From positions 1,364,001 to 1,428,000 of the forward strand of contig NZ_CP074346.1 in NCBI RefSeq assembly GCF_018343795.1: a stretch of DNA of 64,000 nt, read 5' to 3'. How positions within the stretch are numbered: the first letter of the stretch is position 1; each line of letters starts with the position of its first letter. Origin of the DNA: Phocoenobacter atlanticus subsp. cyclopteri. Lineage in GTDB: Bacteria > Pseudomonadota > Gammaproteobacteria > Enterobacterales > Pasteurellaceae. Under the pieces are notes generated by a model. The model did no database searches. It saw only the letters and a list, made by a program, of their open reading frames with translations, and was not told the origin of the DNA. Both the position numbers and the translations under genes were made by a program. Below, one piece after another: positions 1 to 8,258 of this stretch.

Positions 1-36
1 AAATGACAAACGATGTAGCTATATGGTTATTGTAAA

Positions 37-64
37 ATATGAACCCTAATTTTCGGGTTCATAT
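37..64 (-). terminator. Hairpin downstream of metQ
   Basis: A 10-bp perfect inverted repeat (ATATGAACCC / GGGTTCATAT, loop about 8 nt) lies 24 bp past the metQ stop codon. On the minus strand it is followed by only a weak T-rich stretch, so it may be an inefficient intrinsic terminator for the met operon. Confidence 0.5.
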
Positions 65-87
65 CATTTGATAACAAGAATAAAAGA

Positions 88-915
88 TTATTTCCAGCCT
101 TTAACAACACCATCTTTAAAGAATTCACGTGCTTTTTTATACACTTCTTCAGTTTGGTATGCTTTTACGAAATCTTGCACTGCTTGACTATTTTGGTTAT
201 CAGTACGGGCAACCACAAGGTTGACGTAAGGTGAATCTTTACCTTCAACAAACACGCCGTGATCTTGTGCGTTTAAGCCGATTTGTGTTGCATAACCACT
301 ATTGATAATACCAACATCTACATCATCTAATGCACGAGCCGCCAAAGACGCATCCACTTCTTTAATTTGTAAATGTTTAGGGTTTTCAACAATATCGTTT
401 GATGTTGAAAATAAATTGGTATTATCTTTTAATTTAATCAAGCCTTGCTTTTCTAATAAAATCAACGCACGAGCTAAATTACTTGGATCGTTTGGTACAG
501 TAATTACGGCTCTTTCTTTTAATTCATCAAGAGTTTTAATTTTTTTAGAATAACCCGCTAATGGATAAACAAAAGTGTTCCCTACTGCCACTAAATTATC
601 TAATCCTTTTTCTTTAGAATCTTTATCTAAATAAGGCTTATGTTGAAAGGCATTTGCATCCAAGTCACCCTTAGAAGTTGCCGTATTTGGTAGTGCGTAA
701 TCATTAAATAATACAAATTCTACCTCTAAATTGTATTTTTCTTTAGCAACTTTAGCAGCGACTTCTGCCACTTCGTGCTCAGGACCTGACATTACTCCTA
801 CTTTAATCTTATTTGCTTGTTCTTGGGCTGGCTGTGATGCTTTCTCATCATTACACGCCGTTAATGCAAAAACTGATACTAATGCTGTTAAACCTAAAAT
901 TTTTGAAATTTTCAT
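88..915 (-). CDS. metQ: D-methionine ABC transporter substrate-binding lipoprotein MetQ
   Basis: This is the 275-residue periplasmic methionine-binding lipoprotein that delivers D- or L-methionine to the MetI/MetN importer. The N-terminus is a lipoprotein signal (Met-Lys, hydrophobic core, lipobox LTAC with the modified Cys at about residue 21), so the mature protein is membrane anchored. The body matches the NlpA/MetQ family in length and in features such as the VGVMSGPEHEV beginning and GIINSGYA near residue 205. An AGGAG Shine-Dalgarno precedes the ATG. It is the last gene of the metN-metI-metQ operon and should be repressed by MetJ through the operator upstream of metN. Confidence 0.96.
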   Translation of the reverse strand: MKISKILGLTALVSVFALTACNDEKASQPAQEQANKIKVGVMSGPEHEVAEVAAKVAKEKYNLEVEFVLFNDYALPNTATSKGDLDANAFQHKPYLDKDSKEKGLDNLVAVGNTFVYPLAGYSKKIKTLDELKERAVITVPNDPSNLARALILLEKQGLIKLKDNTNLFSTSNDIVENPKHLQIKEVDASLAARALDDVDVGIINSGYATQIGLNAQDHGVFVEGKDSPYVNLVVARTDNQNSQAVQDFVKAYQTEEVYKKAREFFKDGVVKGWK

Positions 916-961
916 AATTTCATTTCTCCTCGTGATATTTTATGTTGTGTTTGTATTTATA

Positions 962-1639
962 TTATCGATGATCAACTTTTTCTGCTAAGCGATCCCCTAA
1001 TTTTTGACTAATCATTACGATTAACACGATAATGATTGTTGCCAACCATTTTACGTAGATCATATTTCTATGCTCTCCGTAGCTGATAGCAAGGTTACCT
1101 AAACCTCCACCACCAACAACCCCAGCCATTGCAGAATAACCAATAAGTGAAACTAAAGTTAAAGTAACACCATTGATAAGGCTAGGTAATGACTCTGACA
1201 GATAGAATTTTGTTACTACCTGCCAATTTGTTGCTCCCATTGATTTTGCTGCTTCAGTTAATCCTGCTGGAACTTCTAACAATGAATTAGCAGTTAAACG
1301 AGCAAAAAATGGAATTGCAGCCACGCTAAGTGGCACTATTGCTGCTGTTGTTCCAAGCGTTGTATGTACAATCCAACGCGTGAAAGGCAATAATACAACA
1401 AGCAAAATAATAAATGGAATTGAACGCCCTACATTAATAATGACATCAAGTATTCTGTTAAACGTCAAATTTTCCAAAATTTGGTTTTTACTGGTTAAAA
1501 AAGCGAAAAAACCAAGAGGTAACCCAACAATAATTGCAATAAATGTTGAAGCAAAGCCCATATAAATCGTTTCTAAGGTTGAGCTACCTACCAACGCCCA
1601 CATTTTGGGTGTAAGTTCATTTAAAAAATCATTCCACAT
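962..1639 (-). CDS. metI: D-methionine ABC transporter permease MetI
   Basis: This inner-membrane permease of the methionine importer has 225 residues and about five hydrophobic helices. The ABC-2 permease coupling segment ([22 protein letters not shown]) lies near residues 129-150 and docks on MetN. The reading frame overlaps the end of metN by 11 bp, which indicates translational coupling, and metQ follows after 46 bp. The length equals the usual family size (about 217-225). Confidence 0.96.
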   Translation of the reverse strand: MWNDFLNELTPKMWALVGSSTLETIYMGFASTFIAIIVGLPLGFFAFLTSKNQILENLTFNRILDVIINVGRSIPFIILLVVLLPFTRWIVHTTLGTTAAIVPLSVAAIPFFARLTANSLLEVPAGLTEAAKSMGATNWQVVTKFYLSESLPSLINGVTLTLVSLIGYSAMAGVVGGGGLGNLAISYGEHRNMIYVKWLATIIIVLIVMISQKLGDRLAEKVDHR

Positions 1640-2663
1640 AGCCTAGCACCTCAACTTTTACATTATGTTCTCTTAAAAATTCCTTGGCTTGTAAAATTTT
1701 CTCGTGTTTTCCTACGACTTCAGCAATTACAAAACCAAATTTTACTCCACCTGCATAATCAATTTGTGACATTAAAATACTAAAATCAATGCCAAATTGT
1801 TTTGATACTTGTGATAATAACGGAGCATCAACAGATTTTCCTGTAAATTCAAAACGAATAATCGGCTCTGATTTATCATCTGGATTTAGGTGTAATCTAT
1901 CAATATATTCTTGTGGCAACTCATTATGAAAAGTTGATGCAATAAAACGTTTTGCCAATGCTGTTTTAGGATTTGAAAACATTTCACTAACAGTACCCGT
2001 TTCAATTAATTGCCCTTTATCAATCACTGCAACTTGATCACAAATACGTTTTACGACTTCCATTTCGTGGGTAATCAATAAAATAGTTAAACCTAAACGG
2101 CTATTGATCTCTTTTAATAGCGCTAAAATAGATTGTGTTGTTGCAGGATCTAAAGCACTGGTTGCTTCATCACATAATAATACTTCTGGGTTATTCGCTA
2201 ATGCACGAGCGATTGCTACACGCTGTTTTTGCCCACCAGATAAATTGCTTGGGTAAGCATTTTTTTTATCTGCTAATCCCACCAATTCTAACAGATCATT
2301 GACTTTATCTTTAATTTGATTTTTAGAAAAATGACTTAATTCCAAAGGCAATGCCACATTATCAAATACTGTGCGAGATGAAAGTAAATTAAAATGTTGA
2401 AAAATCATTGCTATTTTACGACGAGCAAGAATAAGATCTTTTTCTTTTAATTCTGTCAATTCTCTATTTCCAACAAATATTTGCCCACTTGTTGGACGCT
2501 CAAGTAAATTCACACAACGAATTAACGTACTCTTCCCTGCTCCAGATGAACCAATCACACCATAAATTGTACCTTGTGGCACCTCTAGAGTAACATTATC
2601 TAAAGCTTTAAGAATTTTTCCCTTTACGTTAAATTCTTTGCTTATATTTTTCAGCTTTATCAT
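1629..2663 (-). CDS. metN: D-methionine ABC transporter ATP-binding protein MetN
   Basis: This is the 344-residue ATPase of the methionine importer. Walker A is GSSGAGKST at residues 38-46, the ABC signature LSGGQ at 141-145, Walker [12 protein letters not shown] near 162-172, and the switch His in LLITHE near 198. The C-terminal roughly 90 residues form the NIL/ACT-like domain that binds methionine and gives trans-inhibition. It is the first gene of a three-gene operon. The promoter and a three-box MetJ operator lie 35-65 bp upstream, so repression by MetJ with S-adenosylmethionine is expected. Confidence 0.97.
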   Translation of the reverse strand: MIKLKNISKEFNVKGKILKALDNVTLEVPQGTIYGVIGSSGAGKSTLIRCVNLLERPTSGQIFVGNRELTELKEKDLILARRKIAMIFQHFNLLSSRTVFDNVALPLELSHFSKNQIKDKVNDLLELVGLADKKNAYPSNLSGGQKQRVAIARALANNPEVLLCDEATSALDPATTQSILALLKEINSRLGLTILLITHEMEVVKRICDQVAVIDKGQLIETGTVSEMFSNPKTALAKRFIASTFHNELPQEYIDRLHLNPDDKSEPIIRFEFTGKSVDAPLLSQVSKQFGIDFSILMSQIDYAGGVKFGFVIAEVVGKHEKILQAKEFLREHNVKVEVLGYVE

Positions 2664-2696
2664 AATTTTTATGTATCCCTAAAAACAAATCAATGA

Positions 2697-2729
2697 ATAG
2701 CATTCTAGACGTCTAGAATGCTATGTCAA
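2697..2729 (-). promoter_or_regulatory. metNIQ promoter overlapped by tandem MetJ met boxes
   Basis: Positions 2697-2724 are a perfect 28-bp palindrome. It reads as three adjacent 8-bp met boxes: AGCATTCT (2699-2706), the exact consensus AGACGTCT (2707-2714) and AGAATGCT (2715-2722). On the minus strand a perfect -35 TTGACA (2724-2729) is followed after 16 bp by TAGAAT (2702-2707) as the -10. The operator fills the spacer and -10, so bound MetJ should exclude RNA polymerase. Confidence 0.9.
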
Positions 2730-2838
2730 GAAAAAATTTTTATTTTCTATAAAAAATTTATACTTTAATTATGCTAGACTTTCACTATTAAGTATTCAGA
2801 TATAAGCATAGAAAAGTAATTTTACCATAGGAAAAATA

Positions 2839-4662
2839 ATGACAAATATAAGACACTACAACCAACGATACATTAACTGGGTGTTACGTTTAGGGCGTGT
2901 AAAATCTGCACTGCTTGGTTTTTTTGTATTAGCTACTTCGGCTATTTTTGTACAATGTTTACTGAGTATGATCTTTACAGGATATATCAACCCCAAAGAT
3001 ATTTTACGTTCCATTATTTTTGGATTAATTTCAGCCCCTTTTGTCCTTTATTTTTTCAATTTAATAGTGGAACGCCTTGAAAAATCTCGAATTAAACTCG
3101 AACGCTCTTTTCACGATCTTTCTATTTATAAAGAAATTATTGAGAAAAATAATCAACATAAAACTGAACTAATGGCAACCATTAGCCACGAATTGCGTAC
3201 CCCTTTAAATGGCATTATTGGATTAAGTCGTATTTTGTTAGAGACTAACCTCACAAAACAGCAACACGATTATTTACAAACTATTAATATTAGTGCTATT
3301 TCATTAGGTCATATTTTTAGCGATATTATTGACTTAGAAAAAATTGACAGCCAACGTATTGAATTATATCCAACTCAAGTAGCATTCTCAGATATTATTA
3401 ATAATATAACTCACTTTGCTAAAATTATGGCAGAACAAAAAAAAATAAAATTCCAAATTAGTTATGATGATGATTTACCTGAATTTATTACCGTTGATAA
3501 CACACGTTTAAGTCAAATTTTATGGAACTTGGTCAATAATGCGGTTAAATTTACCCCACAAAATGGCAATATTCACTTAACCATTTCACGATCTAATAAA
3601 AATCAATTTAGTTTTAGTTTAAAAGATAATGGGGTTGGCATTCCAAAAGCAGAGCAAGGTAAAATTTTTACAATGTTCTACCAAGCACAAGGTTGCGATA
3701 AAAAAGCACAAGGTAGTGGTATTGGATTAGCGATTTCTAAAACAATTGCCGCCTTAATGGGCGGTAATATTACTATCGAAAGTGAAATTGGGAAAGGCGC
3801 GACTTTTATACTGACCATTCAAGCAGAAGAAACAACAATGCAACAAACTCAAAATATTCAACATCATCATTTAAAAGTATTACTGGTAGAAGATATTGAA
3901 GTTAATGTCGTCGTTGCTCGTGCCGTATTAGCAAAATTTGGTTGCCAAGTCGATGTCGCAATGTCTGGAGAAGAAACGTATCCATTGATAAAAAATAATT
4001 ATTACGATCTTATTTTATTAGATATTCAACTACCTGATACCACAGGGTTTGAGATTGCTCAAAAGCTTATTGAAGATTACGAAAATGATAAAATGGATTA
4101 TTTACCTATTTTAGTCGCCCTTACTGCCAATGTAATGCCGACTAAAGAAGAATATAAACAGAAAGGAATGGACGATGTGTTGCGTAAACCCCTATCTATT
4201 GAAGATTTATCCCATTGTTTAAATAAATATTTTGATGATGAATTTTTGCAAAAAGATCAAAAAATCCTACCGCTAAAGAATAAACCTTTAGAACAAAATT
4301 TACACTTTGATCCTCAAGTATTACAAGAGTTTTTAGATATTATGGGTAAAGACGCATTAATGAAAAATATTGAACTCTTTGCAGAATTAATGCCAAATTA
4401 TATTCAAAACTTAACCACTTATTATCAACAGTGGCAGCAAACACACTCTCCTGAAATGCGTAAAGCTACAGCGGAAGAAGCACACAAAATTAAAGGTGCA
4501 TTATCTTCTGTAGGACTTTCTTCATTACAAAATATCGCCCAGTTAGCTCAAGTTGATAATGGGTCAGAATGGGAAGAAAATATTCAAATATGGATTACTC
4601 AACTTAAAAATGAGTGGCTGCAAGATCTAGCGGATGTAAAAAAATGGATTAACGCTCAGTAA
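2839..4662 (+). CDS. arcB: Aerobic respiration control sensor kinase ArcB (short Pasteurellaceae form)
   Basis: This is a hybrid histidine kinase of the Arc redox system, which phosphorylates ArcA when respiration slows. The order is two membrane helices (about 23-47 and 57-78), a dimerisation/phosphoacceptor domain with SHELRTPLNG (His117), a catalytic ATPase with N-box (about 226-239), DNGVGIP (263-269) and GSGIGL, a receiver domain with acidic pair E351-D352, phosphoacceptor Asp395 and Lys450, and a C-terminal HPt domain with AHKIKG (His549). At 607 residues it is clearly shorter than the 778-residue E. coli protein because little sequence separates the membrane helices from the kinase; no PAS domain is evident. 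Its partner arcA lies at 37717-38427, unlinked. A short AGGA sequence precedes the ATG. Confidence 0.93.
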   Translation: MTNIRHYNQRYINWVLRLGRVKSALLGFFVLATSAIFVQCLLSMIFTGYINPKDILRSIIFGLISAPFVLYFFNLIVERLEKSRIKLERSFHDLSIYKEIIEKNNQHKTELMATISHELRTPLNGIIGLSRILLETNLTKQQHDYLQTINISAISLGHIFSDIIDLEKIDSQRIELYPTQVAFSDIINNITHFAKIMAEQKKIKFQISYDDDLPEFITVDNTRLSQILWNLVNNAVKFTPQNGNIHLTISRSNKNQFSFSLKDNGVGIPKAEQGKIFTMFYQAQGCDKKAQGSGIGLAISKTIAALMGGNITIESEIGKGATFILTIQAEETTMQQTQNIQHHHLKVLLVEDIEVNVVVARAVLAKFGCQVDVAMSGEETYPLIKNNYYDLILLDIQLPDTTGFEIAQKLIEDYENDKMDYLPILVALTANVMPTKEEYKQKGMDDVLRKPLSIEDLSHCLNKYFDDEFLQKDQKILPLKNKPLEQNLHFDPQVLQEFLDIMGKDALMKNIELFAELMPNYIQNLTTYYQQWQQTHSPEMRKATAEEAHKIKGALSSVGLSSLQNIAQLAQVDNGSEWEENIQIWITQLKNEWLQDLADVKKWINAQ

Positions 4663-4720
4663 ATAAACTTAGACAAAACCTTGAATACTATTCTGATTTA
4701 TTTAAAAAGGTAAGAAGAGC

Positions 4721-4730
4721 TAGCGGTCAC
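4721..4730 (+). repeat. Uptake-signal-like core near arcB terminus
   Basis: TAGCGGTCAC followed about 17 bp later by TTTTTTGCAAAA has the layout of the Pasteurellaceae DNA uptake signal (core AAGCGGTC, then a T-rich tract and TTGCAAA), with a degenerate first base. It lies in the intergenic space downstream of arcB. Confidence 0.5.
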
Positions 4731-4787
4731 TTGTTTATCATTTTTTGCAAAAATAATTTTTTAAATCAGAGTATAGATTCAATAAAA

Positions 4788-4815
4788 AAGACCAAGTTCT
4801 TTTGAACTTAGTCTT
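4788..4815 (-). terminator. Intrinsic terminator of rplY (possibly bidirectional with arcB)
   Basis: There are 12-bp arms (AAGACCAAGTTC / GAACTTAGTCTT, one G-U wobble) with a TTTT loop, flanked on the minus strand by six T residues. It lies 33 bp beyond the rplY stop. A short T run on the other side means it may also stop arcB transcripts. Confidence 0.85.
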
Positions 4816-4847
4816 TTATAAATTAAAACTCAAATTATGTGTTGTAA

Positions 4848-5135
4848 TTAAACTCTTTTGAAATCTAAGTGTAATAATTTTGGTTTGGTAGGATGGCGTT
4901 GAATTGCTTGAATTTTTACCTTCTCTTCTTTACCAGCCAATTTAAGTGTTAAAACTTCACTATAAAATGAATCATCAAATTGTGCATTGTTTACTTTATC
5001 GTGATCTAGTGTGATCGCAACAGCTTCTGCATTACCACCATAAATAATAGCAGGAACTTGATGATTATGACGCAGACGGCGGCTCGCACCCGTACCTTGC
5101 GTTGAACGAACTTCAGCTTCAAATGTAAATGACAT
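4848..5135 (-). CDS. rplY: 50S ribosomal protein L25
   Basis: This is the 95-residue L25, single-domain (E. coli-type) form, which binds the E-loop of 5S rRNA in the large subunit. Recognisable blocks are [12 protein letters not shown] near the N-terminus, VPAIIYGG near residue 28 and the terminal LLHLDFKRV. It is a single-gene unit with its own terminator. The leader from the candidate -10 (TATAAT at 5253-5258, minus strand) is about 110 nt and contains short hairpins. In E. coli the rplY leader is the target of repression by L25 itself, so autoregulation is plausible but not shown here. Confidence 0.96.
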   Translation of the reverse strand: MSFTFEAEVRSTQGTGASRRLRHNHQVPAIIYGGNAEAVAITLDHDKVNNAQFDDSFYSEVLTLKLAGKEEKVKIQAIQRHPTKPKLLHLDFKRV

Positions 5136-5260
5136 TTTTTTATTCTCATATAATAAGGAACATTATTGTTCCATTAAAGACAAAAGTAGCAGGCGACCCA
5201 ACTACTTCCCTAAATTCATCACTGTTTAACATTAGAAAAACAGCAGACCAGCATTATAAT
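5136..5260 (-). promoter_or_regulatory. rplY leader and candidate promoter
   Basis: A TATAAT on the minus strand (5253-5258) lies about 118 bp before the L25 start codon, with only a poor -35. The long leader holds inverted repeats, including GGAAC-N6-GTTCC just before the start region and GTAG...CTAC around 5187-5205. This fits a structured leader used for L25 feedback control, by analogy with E. coli. Confidence 0.4.
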
Positions 5261-5340
5261 GATTTTAAGCAAAAAGAAAGTTTTTATTTTATATCAACGC
5301 CATAAAATCCAAGGTAACCACATACTTTTAACGATTGATT

Positions 5341-5382
5341 CAGGGCAAGATCATACTTTAATTAAAGTATGATCTTGCCCTG
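5341..5382. repeat. Perfect 42-bp palindrome upstream of the TA operon
   Basis: CAGGGCAAGATCATACTTTAA is followed immediately by its exact reverse complement, with no spacer. It lies between the rplY promoter and the toxin-antitoxin promoter. It could be a very long operator, a cruciform, a remnant of joined inverted ends, or a weak terminator (no T run follows). The inner ACTTTAATTAAAGT resembles the AAAGTATA words at the TA promoter and in the hairpin after the toxin gene. Confidence 0.85.
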
Positions 5383-5422
5383 TAGAGCTGATAAATTGTT
5401 TAATTAATAATATTATAACGAC

Positions 5423-5451
5423 TTGCCAATACAATAAATAAAGTATATATT
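5423..5451 (+). promoter_or_regulatory. Candidate promoter of the TacAT operon
   Basis: TTGCCA (5423-5428) and TATATT (5446-5451) are separated by 17 bp, 37 bp upstream of the antitoxin ATG. The region AAAGTATATATTAACTTGTAC overlaps the -10 and is a likely site for autoregulation by the ribbon-helix-helix antitoxin. Confidence 0.55.
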
Positions 5452-5487
5452 AACTTGTACTAATTGAAAGCACACAAGGAGATCAGA

Positions 5488-5772
5488 ATGGCTAGAGCAA
5501 TAAATACAACAAGTGATAGAATATCTATTCGTATTAGTCGTGATGATAAAGAAATACTACAAAAAGCAACATTATTATCTAAAACAACGATTACTGATTT
5601 TGTCCTTAAACACGTACTATATAATGCTAAAGAGATTGTCAAAGAACACGAGGAGTCATCACTATCAAAGAATGACTTAGCATTTATAATGGACTTGCTT
5701 GATAATCCTCCAGCTCCAAATGAACGTTTAATGAAAGCTGCTAAAACAGCTCAGGATTTATACGATGCCTAA
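5488..5772 (+). CDS. TacA-type (DUF1778) ribbon-helix-helix antitoxin
   Basis: This is a 94-residue antitoxin of the DUF1778/TacA family. An N-terminal ribbon-helix-helix DNA-binding region (about residues 10-50, RISIRISRDDKEILQKA...TDFVL) is followed by a C-terminal tail that wraps the toxin (NPPAPNERLMKAAKTAQ near the end is typical). A strong AAGGAG (5476-5481) sits 6 bp before ATG 5488. An in-frame TTG at 5464 lies upstream of that ribosome-binding site and is not the start. The toxin gene overlaps the last 8 bp. It is expected to repress its own promoter and neutralise the acetyltransferase toxin. Confidence 0.88.
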   Translation: MARAINTTSDRISIRISRDDKEILQKATLLSKTTITDFVLKHVLYNAKEIVKEHEESSLSKNDLAFIMDLLDNPPAPNERLMKAAKTAQDLYDA

Positions 5773-6265
5773 ATATATTGAGGAGCCTTTAGATAAAGCT
5801 CACAATCGTAAGAACTTTGATTGTGGAAATGAAGAGCTAAATACGTTTCTACGTTGCTATGCTGGTCAATCTCATAAAAAAGGGACAGCTAAAACTTATT
5901 TAACCTTAGACAAAGAAACAAAAAAGATTATAGGCTTTTATTCTATTACATTAACATCTATAGAATATAATCAAATACCTAAATCCTTTCAAAAAGGATT
6001 AAGTCGTCATCAAGTACCGTTATTCATTCTTGCTCGCTTAGGCGTAGATGTTTCGGAGCAAAATAAAGGTATAGGCGGAGTATTACTTTATAAGGCAATA
6101 GAACGTTGCATTAAGGTTTCTGAAGAAGTCGGAGGAATAGGACTTTTAATTGAGGCTAAGGATGATGATGTTGCCAAATGGTATAGTAAATTTGGGGCAA
6201 TTTCATTGCCTGATAAACCATTGTCTTTAATTTTACCTTTTAGCACTATAAAAAACATCAAATAA
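5765..6265 (+). CDS. TacT-type GNAT acetyltransferase toxin
   Basis: This 166-residue GCN5-related N-acetyltransferase belongs to the class that acetylates aminoacyl-tRNA and stops translation. Visible features are the opening CGNEELNTFL block (about 20-29), the acetyl-CoA pyrophosphate loop QNKGIGG (99-105) and the conserved AKWYSKFG segment with catalytic-type Tyr140. The length equals characterised TacT toxins. The start overlaps the antitoxin by 8 bp. The pair is intact and presumably functional; which tRNA it modifies cannot be read from sequence. Confidence 0.9.
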   Translation: MPKYIEEPLDKAHNRKNFDCGNEELNTFLRCYAGQSHKKGTAKTYLTLDKETKKIIGFYSITLTSIEYNQIPKSFQKGLSRHQVPLFILARLGVDVSEQNKGIGGVLLYKAIERCIKVSEEVGGIGLLIEAKDDDVAKWYSKFGAISLPDKPLSLILPFSTIKNIK

Positions 6266-6290
6266 AACAACTAATTAAATTTCATACAAA

Positions 6291-6336
6291 AATACGCTGT
6301 AAAGTATATTTTGTTATATATACTTTACAGCGTATT
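6291..6336. terminator. 19-bp-arm hairpin after tacT
   Basis: AATACGCTGTAAAGTATAT and its exact reverse complement are separated by 8 bp. It starts 25 bp after the toxin stop codon and likely terminates the TA operon. A T-rich run follows on the minus strand and ATTCTTTG on the plus strand. The arms carry the same AAAGTATA word found at the TA promoter. Confidence 0.7.
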
Positions 6337-6389
6337 ATTCTTTGTCTGCAAGAAACATTTTCTTCAAACTAGATAGAGACTATAAAAAT

Positions 6390-6668
6390 ATGAAGTTTTT
6401 AACATCATCATCTAAGATCAAACCACTAAAACAGCAATTAAATAAAAATAAAGGAAGCCTTCAATACCATTTATTTATTAAGTATAAAGACAAGAAGTTT
6501 ACTTCTTATTTAGGAGACGCTTATGCTACTAATATAGTGAAAAAAGGAGACAGAATTCAATATTTACAAAATGATATTGAATCTCTTCTTAATAATCATG
6601 ATACTGTAGCGAGTTTTTTATTACCATATAAACCAAACACACCTAAGACGAATAGAATTTCTAAATAA
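6390..6668 (+). CDS. Hypothetical protein, possible remnant
   Basis: This open frame has 92 codons from ATG 6390; a TTG start further upstream lies inside the hairpin flank and is unlikely. I do not recognise a family. The product is lysine rich, with a QYHLFIKYKDKKFTSYLGD segment. No convincing ribosome-binding site precedes it. The next frame (6652-6870) is open without a start, so this may be the front half of a frameshifted gene left by an older insertion. Confidence 0.35.
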   Translation: MKFLTSSSKIKPLKQQLNKNKGSLQYHLFIKYKDKKFTSYLGDAYATNIVKKGDRIQYLQNDIESLLNNHDTVASFLLPYKPNTPKTNRISK

Positions 6669-6870
6669 ACAAGGATCATTTTGGGCGGTAGTTGCTCATG
6701 ATGCAGTGAAGAAACATAATGATCTAATTGACAAAGCAAGCCAGTTAGGATTTAAAGAACTTCCAAATTTGAATTGGAGACGGGCTTATGTTGCTTATAA
6801 AACATCTGATGGAATGAAAGAAATTATCTCTCCAAAATCTATTAGCATAATTATTAATAAACCAAAATAA
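6652..6870 (+). pseudogene. Open frame without start, decayed fragment
   Basis: In the frame one base off the preceding ORF, about 70 codons are open up to a TAA at 6868-6870. They encode a segment beginning near FLNKQGSFWAVVAHD and ending IISPKSISIIINKPK. There is no start codon or ribosome-binding site. It may be the continuation of the 6390-6668 frame after a frameshift. Family unknown. Confidence 0.3.
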
Positions 6871-7054
6871 TAAGACTTCGTTGTTGTAGCAAAATATAAT
6901 TTTAAAGTGCAAATATCATAAAACCTATAAAGTAAGACGAACAAGATTACAGAAGAATATGAGTATAATGCACTTTATCTATATTTAGCTAATAAGAGAT
7001 AGAGTAACAGTAAGGAAAATTAAGTCTGTTTTGACAGAGACAAATTTTAGGCAA

Positions 7055-7076
7055 TAAAAAAGCACCTTAAGGTGCT
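7055..7076 (-). terminator. Terminator behind left tRNA-Leu copy
   Basis: AGCACCTT / AAGGTGCT forms a perfect 16-bp palindrome. On the minus strand it is followed by six T residues, 31 bp beyond the tRNA-Leu 3' end. It looks like the original end of the host tRNA operon, now separated from the operon promoter by the inserted element. Confidence 0.8.
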
Positions 7077-7106
7077 ATCTTCTTTTTTGAACTGAAAAAA
7101 TCAAAA

Positions 7107-7193
7107 TGGTGCCCGAGGGCGGACTTGAACCGCCACAGCCCGAAAGCCGAGGGATTTTAAATCCCTTGTGTCTACCGATTTCACCACTCGGGC
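7107..7193 (-). tRNA. tRNA-Leu(TAA), left copy (left boundary of the element)
   Basis: This is an 87-nt leucine tRNA with a 7-bp acceptor stem (GCCCGAG/CTCGGGC), encoded CCA, long variable arm and anticodon loop TTTAAAA giving anticodon TAA. It is identical over its whole length to 33078-33164, while the flanks differ. It sits 153 bp from the integrase gene, as expected for an attachment site. It may be the host 3' half rebuilt to full length by the element or a complete copy carried by it. Confidence 0.95.
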
Positions 7194-7346
7194 AATATGT
7201 TTAAACAATACGTTTAAATAATGCGAGATATATATAAAAGATCATTCTTTTAAAGATCGGATCGTATGATACACGAATTTTTAAATTTGTACATAGTGTT
7301 TCAAAAAAAATTTAAAAAAACCTGCTCTAGTACCTGGCTTGATTCT

Positions 7347-8254
7347 TTATAAGACATTAATTCTATCTCGGATCATCTCTACATCATATTCAATATAACT
7401 TAATGTTACTTTGATATCCTTATGACCCAATAATTCTTTGACAACATATAAATTATCGGGGTCTTTCATTAAATTTGTTGCAGCAGTATGTCGAAAACGG
7501 TGCGGAGATACTAAAAAACCGAGTTCTTTTGAAAGTACTTTAAAAAGATGATCTAGCTGATTTTTTGTCATCAACTTACCCTTGTTTCTTACAGCATTAC
7601 AAAAAAGATTTAAATTAAATAACTGCATAGTATTTGGTTGCTTCATACGTTTCAATTCACTAAGCAACAACTCTAAATGTGGATACAACTTTTGAGAAAT
7701 AGGAATTTCGTGATATTCGTGATTTTTATTAATATGTGGAGCAATTCGTATGATTCGGTTATCTAAATCTATATATCTAATCTGTAGTTTAATTAGCTGA
7801 CCTCTTCGTATAGCAGAATATCTGAGTGTAGCAATTAGTACAATGATAAACCAAGATGGTTGTAAAATTTGAGGAGTATTTTCTTGCTGAAGATATTTTT
7901 AAATTAATGTTAAGCTATTTACTGAAATTGTTTTTCTTTTTCCTTTCCCTGTTTTAATTGATTTATCATCAAATGGATTTTTTTCTTGAGTGAGTAAATT
8001 ATTCTCAATGCCGAATTTAAACACTGCTCGTAAATGTCTAATATAACTGTTCCAAGTTACAGGCTTAATTGTTATATCAACAACGTTTCTTCTCCAATAT
8101 ATAATGTCATTATCAGTTACATCATTGGGATACTGAATATCACATTGTTTTCTTAATTGTCTGATTGCTTTTTCATAACTCTCTATTGTTTCATCTCTCA
8201 AATAGCGATAGAAAAAAATTTGTTTAAAAGTTCTTCAAATGATATGTTATTCAT
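7347..8254 (-). pseudogene. Tyrosine-family integrase of the element, disrupted
   Basis: This would be a site-specific tyrosine recombinase of about 302 residues. The ATG is at 8254 (MNNISFEELLNKF). The frame breaks in a run of seven A/T at 8212-8218, resumes as YLRDETIESYEKAIRQL, and runs to an in-frame TAA at 7899-7901. After that the same frame continues uninterrupted to the end. Catalytic features are all present in order: the first Arg box (ATLRYSAIRRGQLIKL), HRFRHT, LLGH and the Tyr in LSYIEYD. It adjoins tRNA-Leu, so it likely drove integration there. The two lesions should now make it inactive unless another integrase acts in trans. Confidence 0.88.
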
Positions 8255-8258
8255 TTTA

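Noticed and set aside
5464-5487. Upstream TTG start for the TacA antitoxin
   Set aside because: The AAGGAG site lies between this codon and ATG 5488, so translation must begin at 5488.
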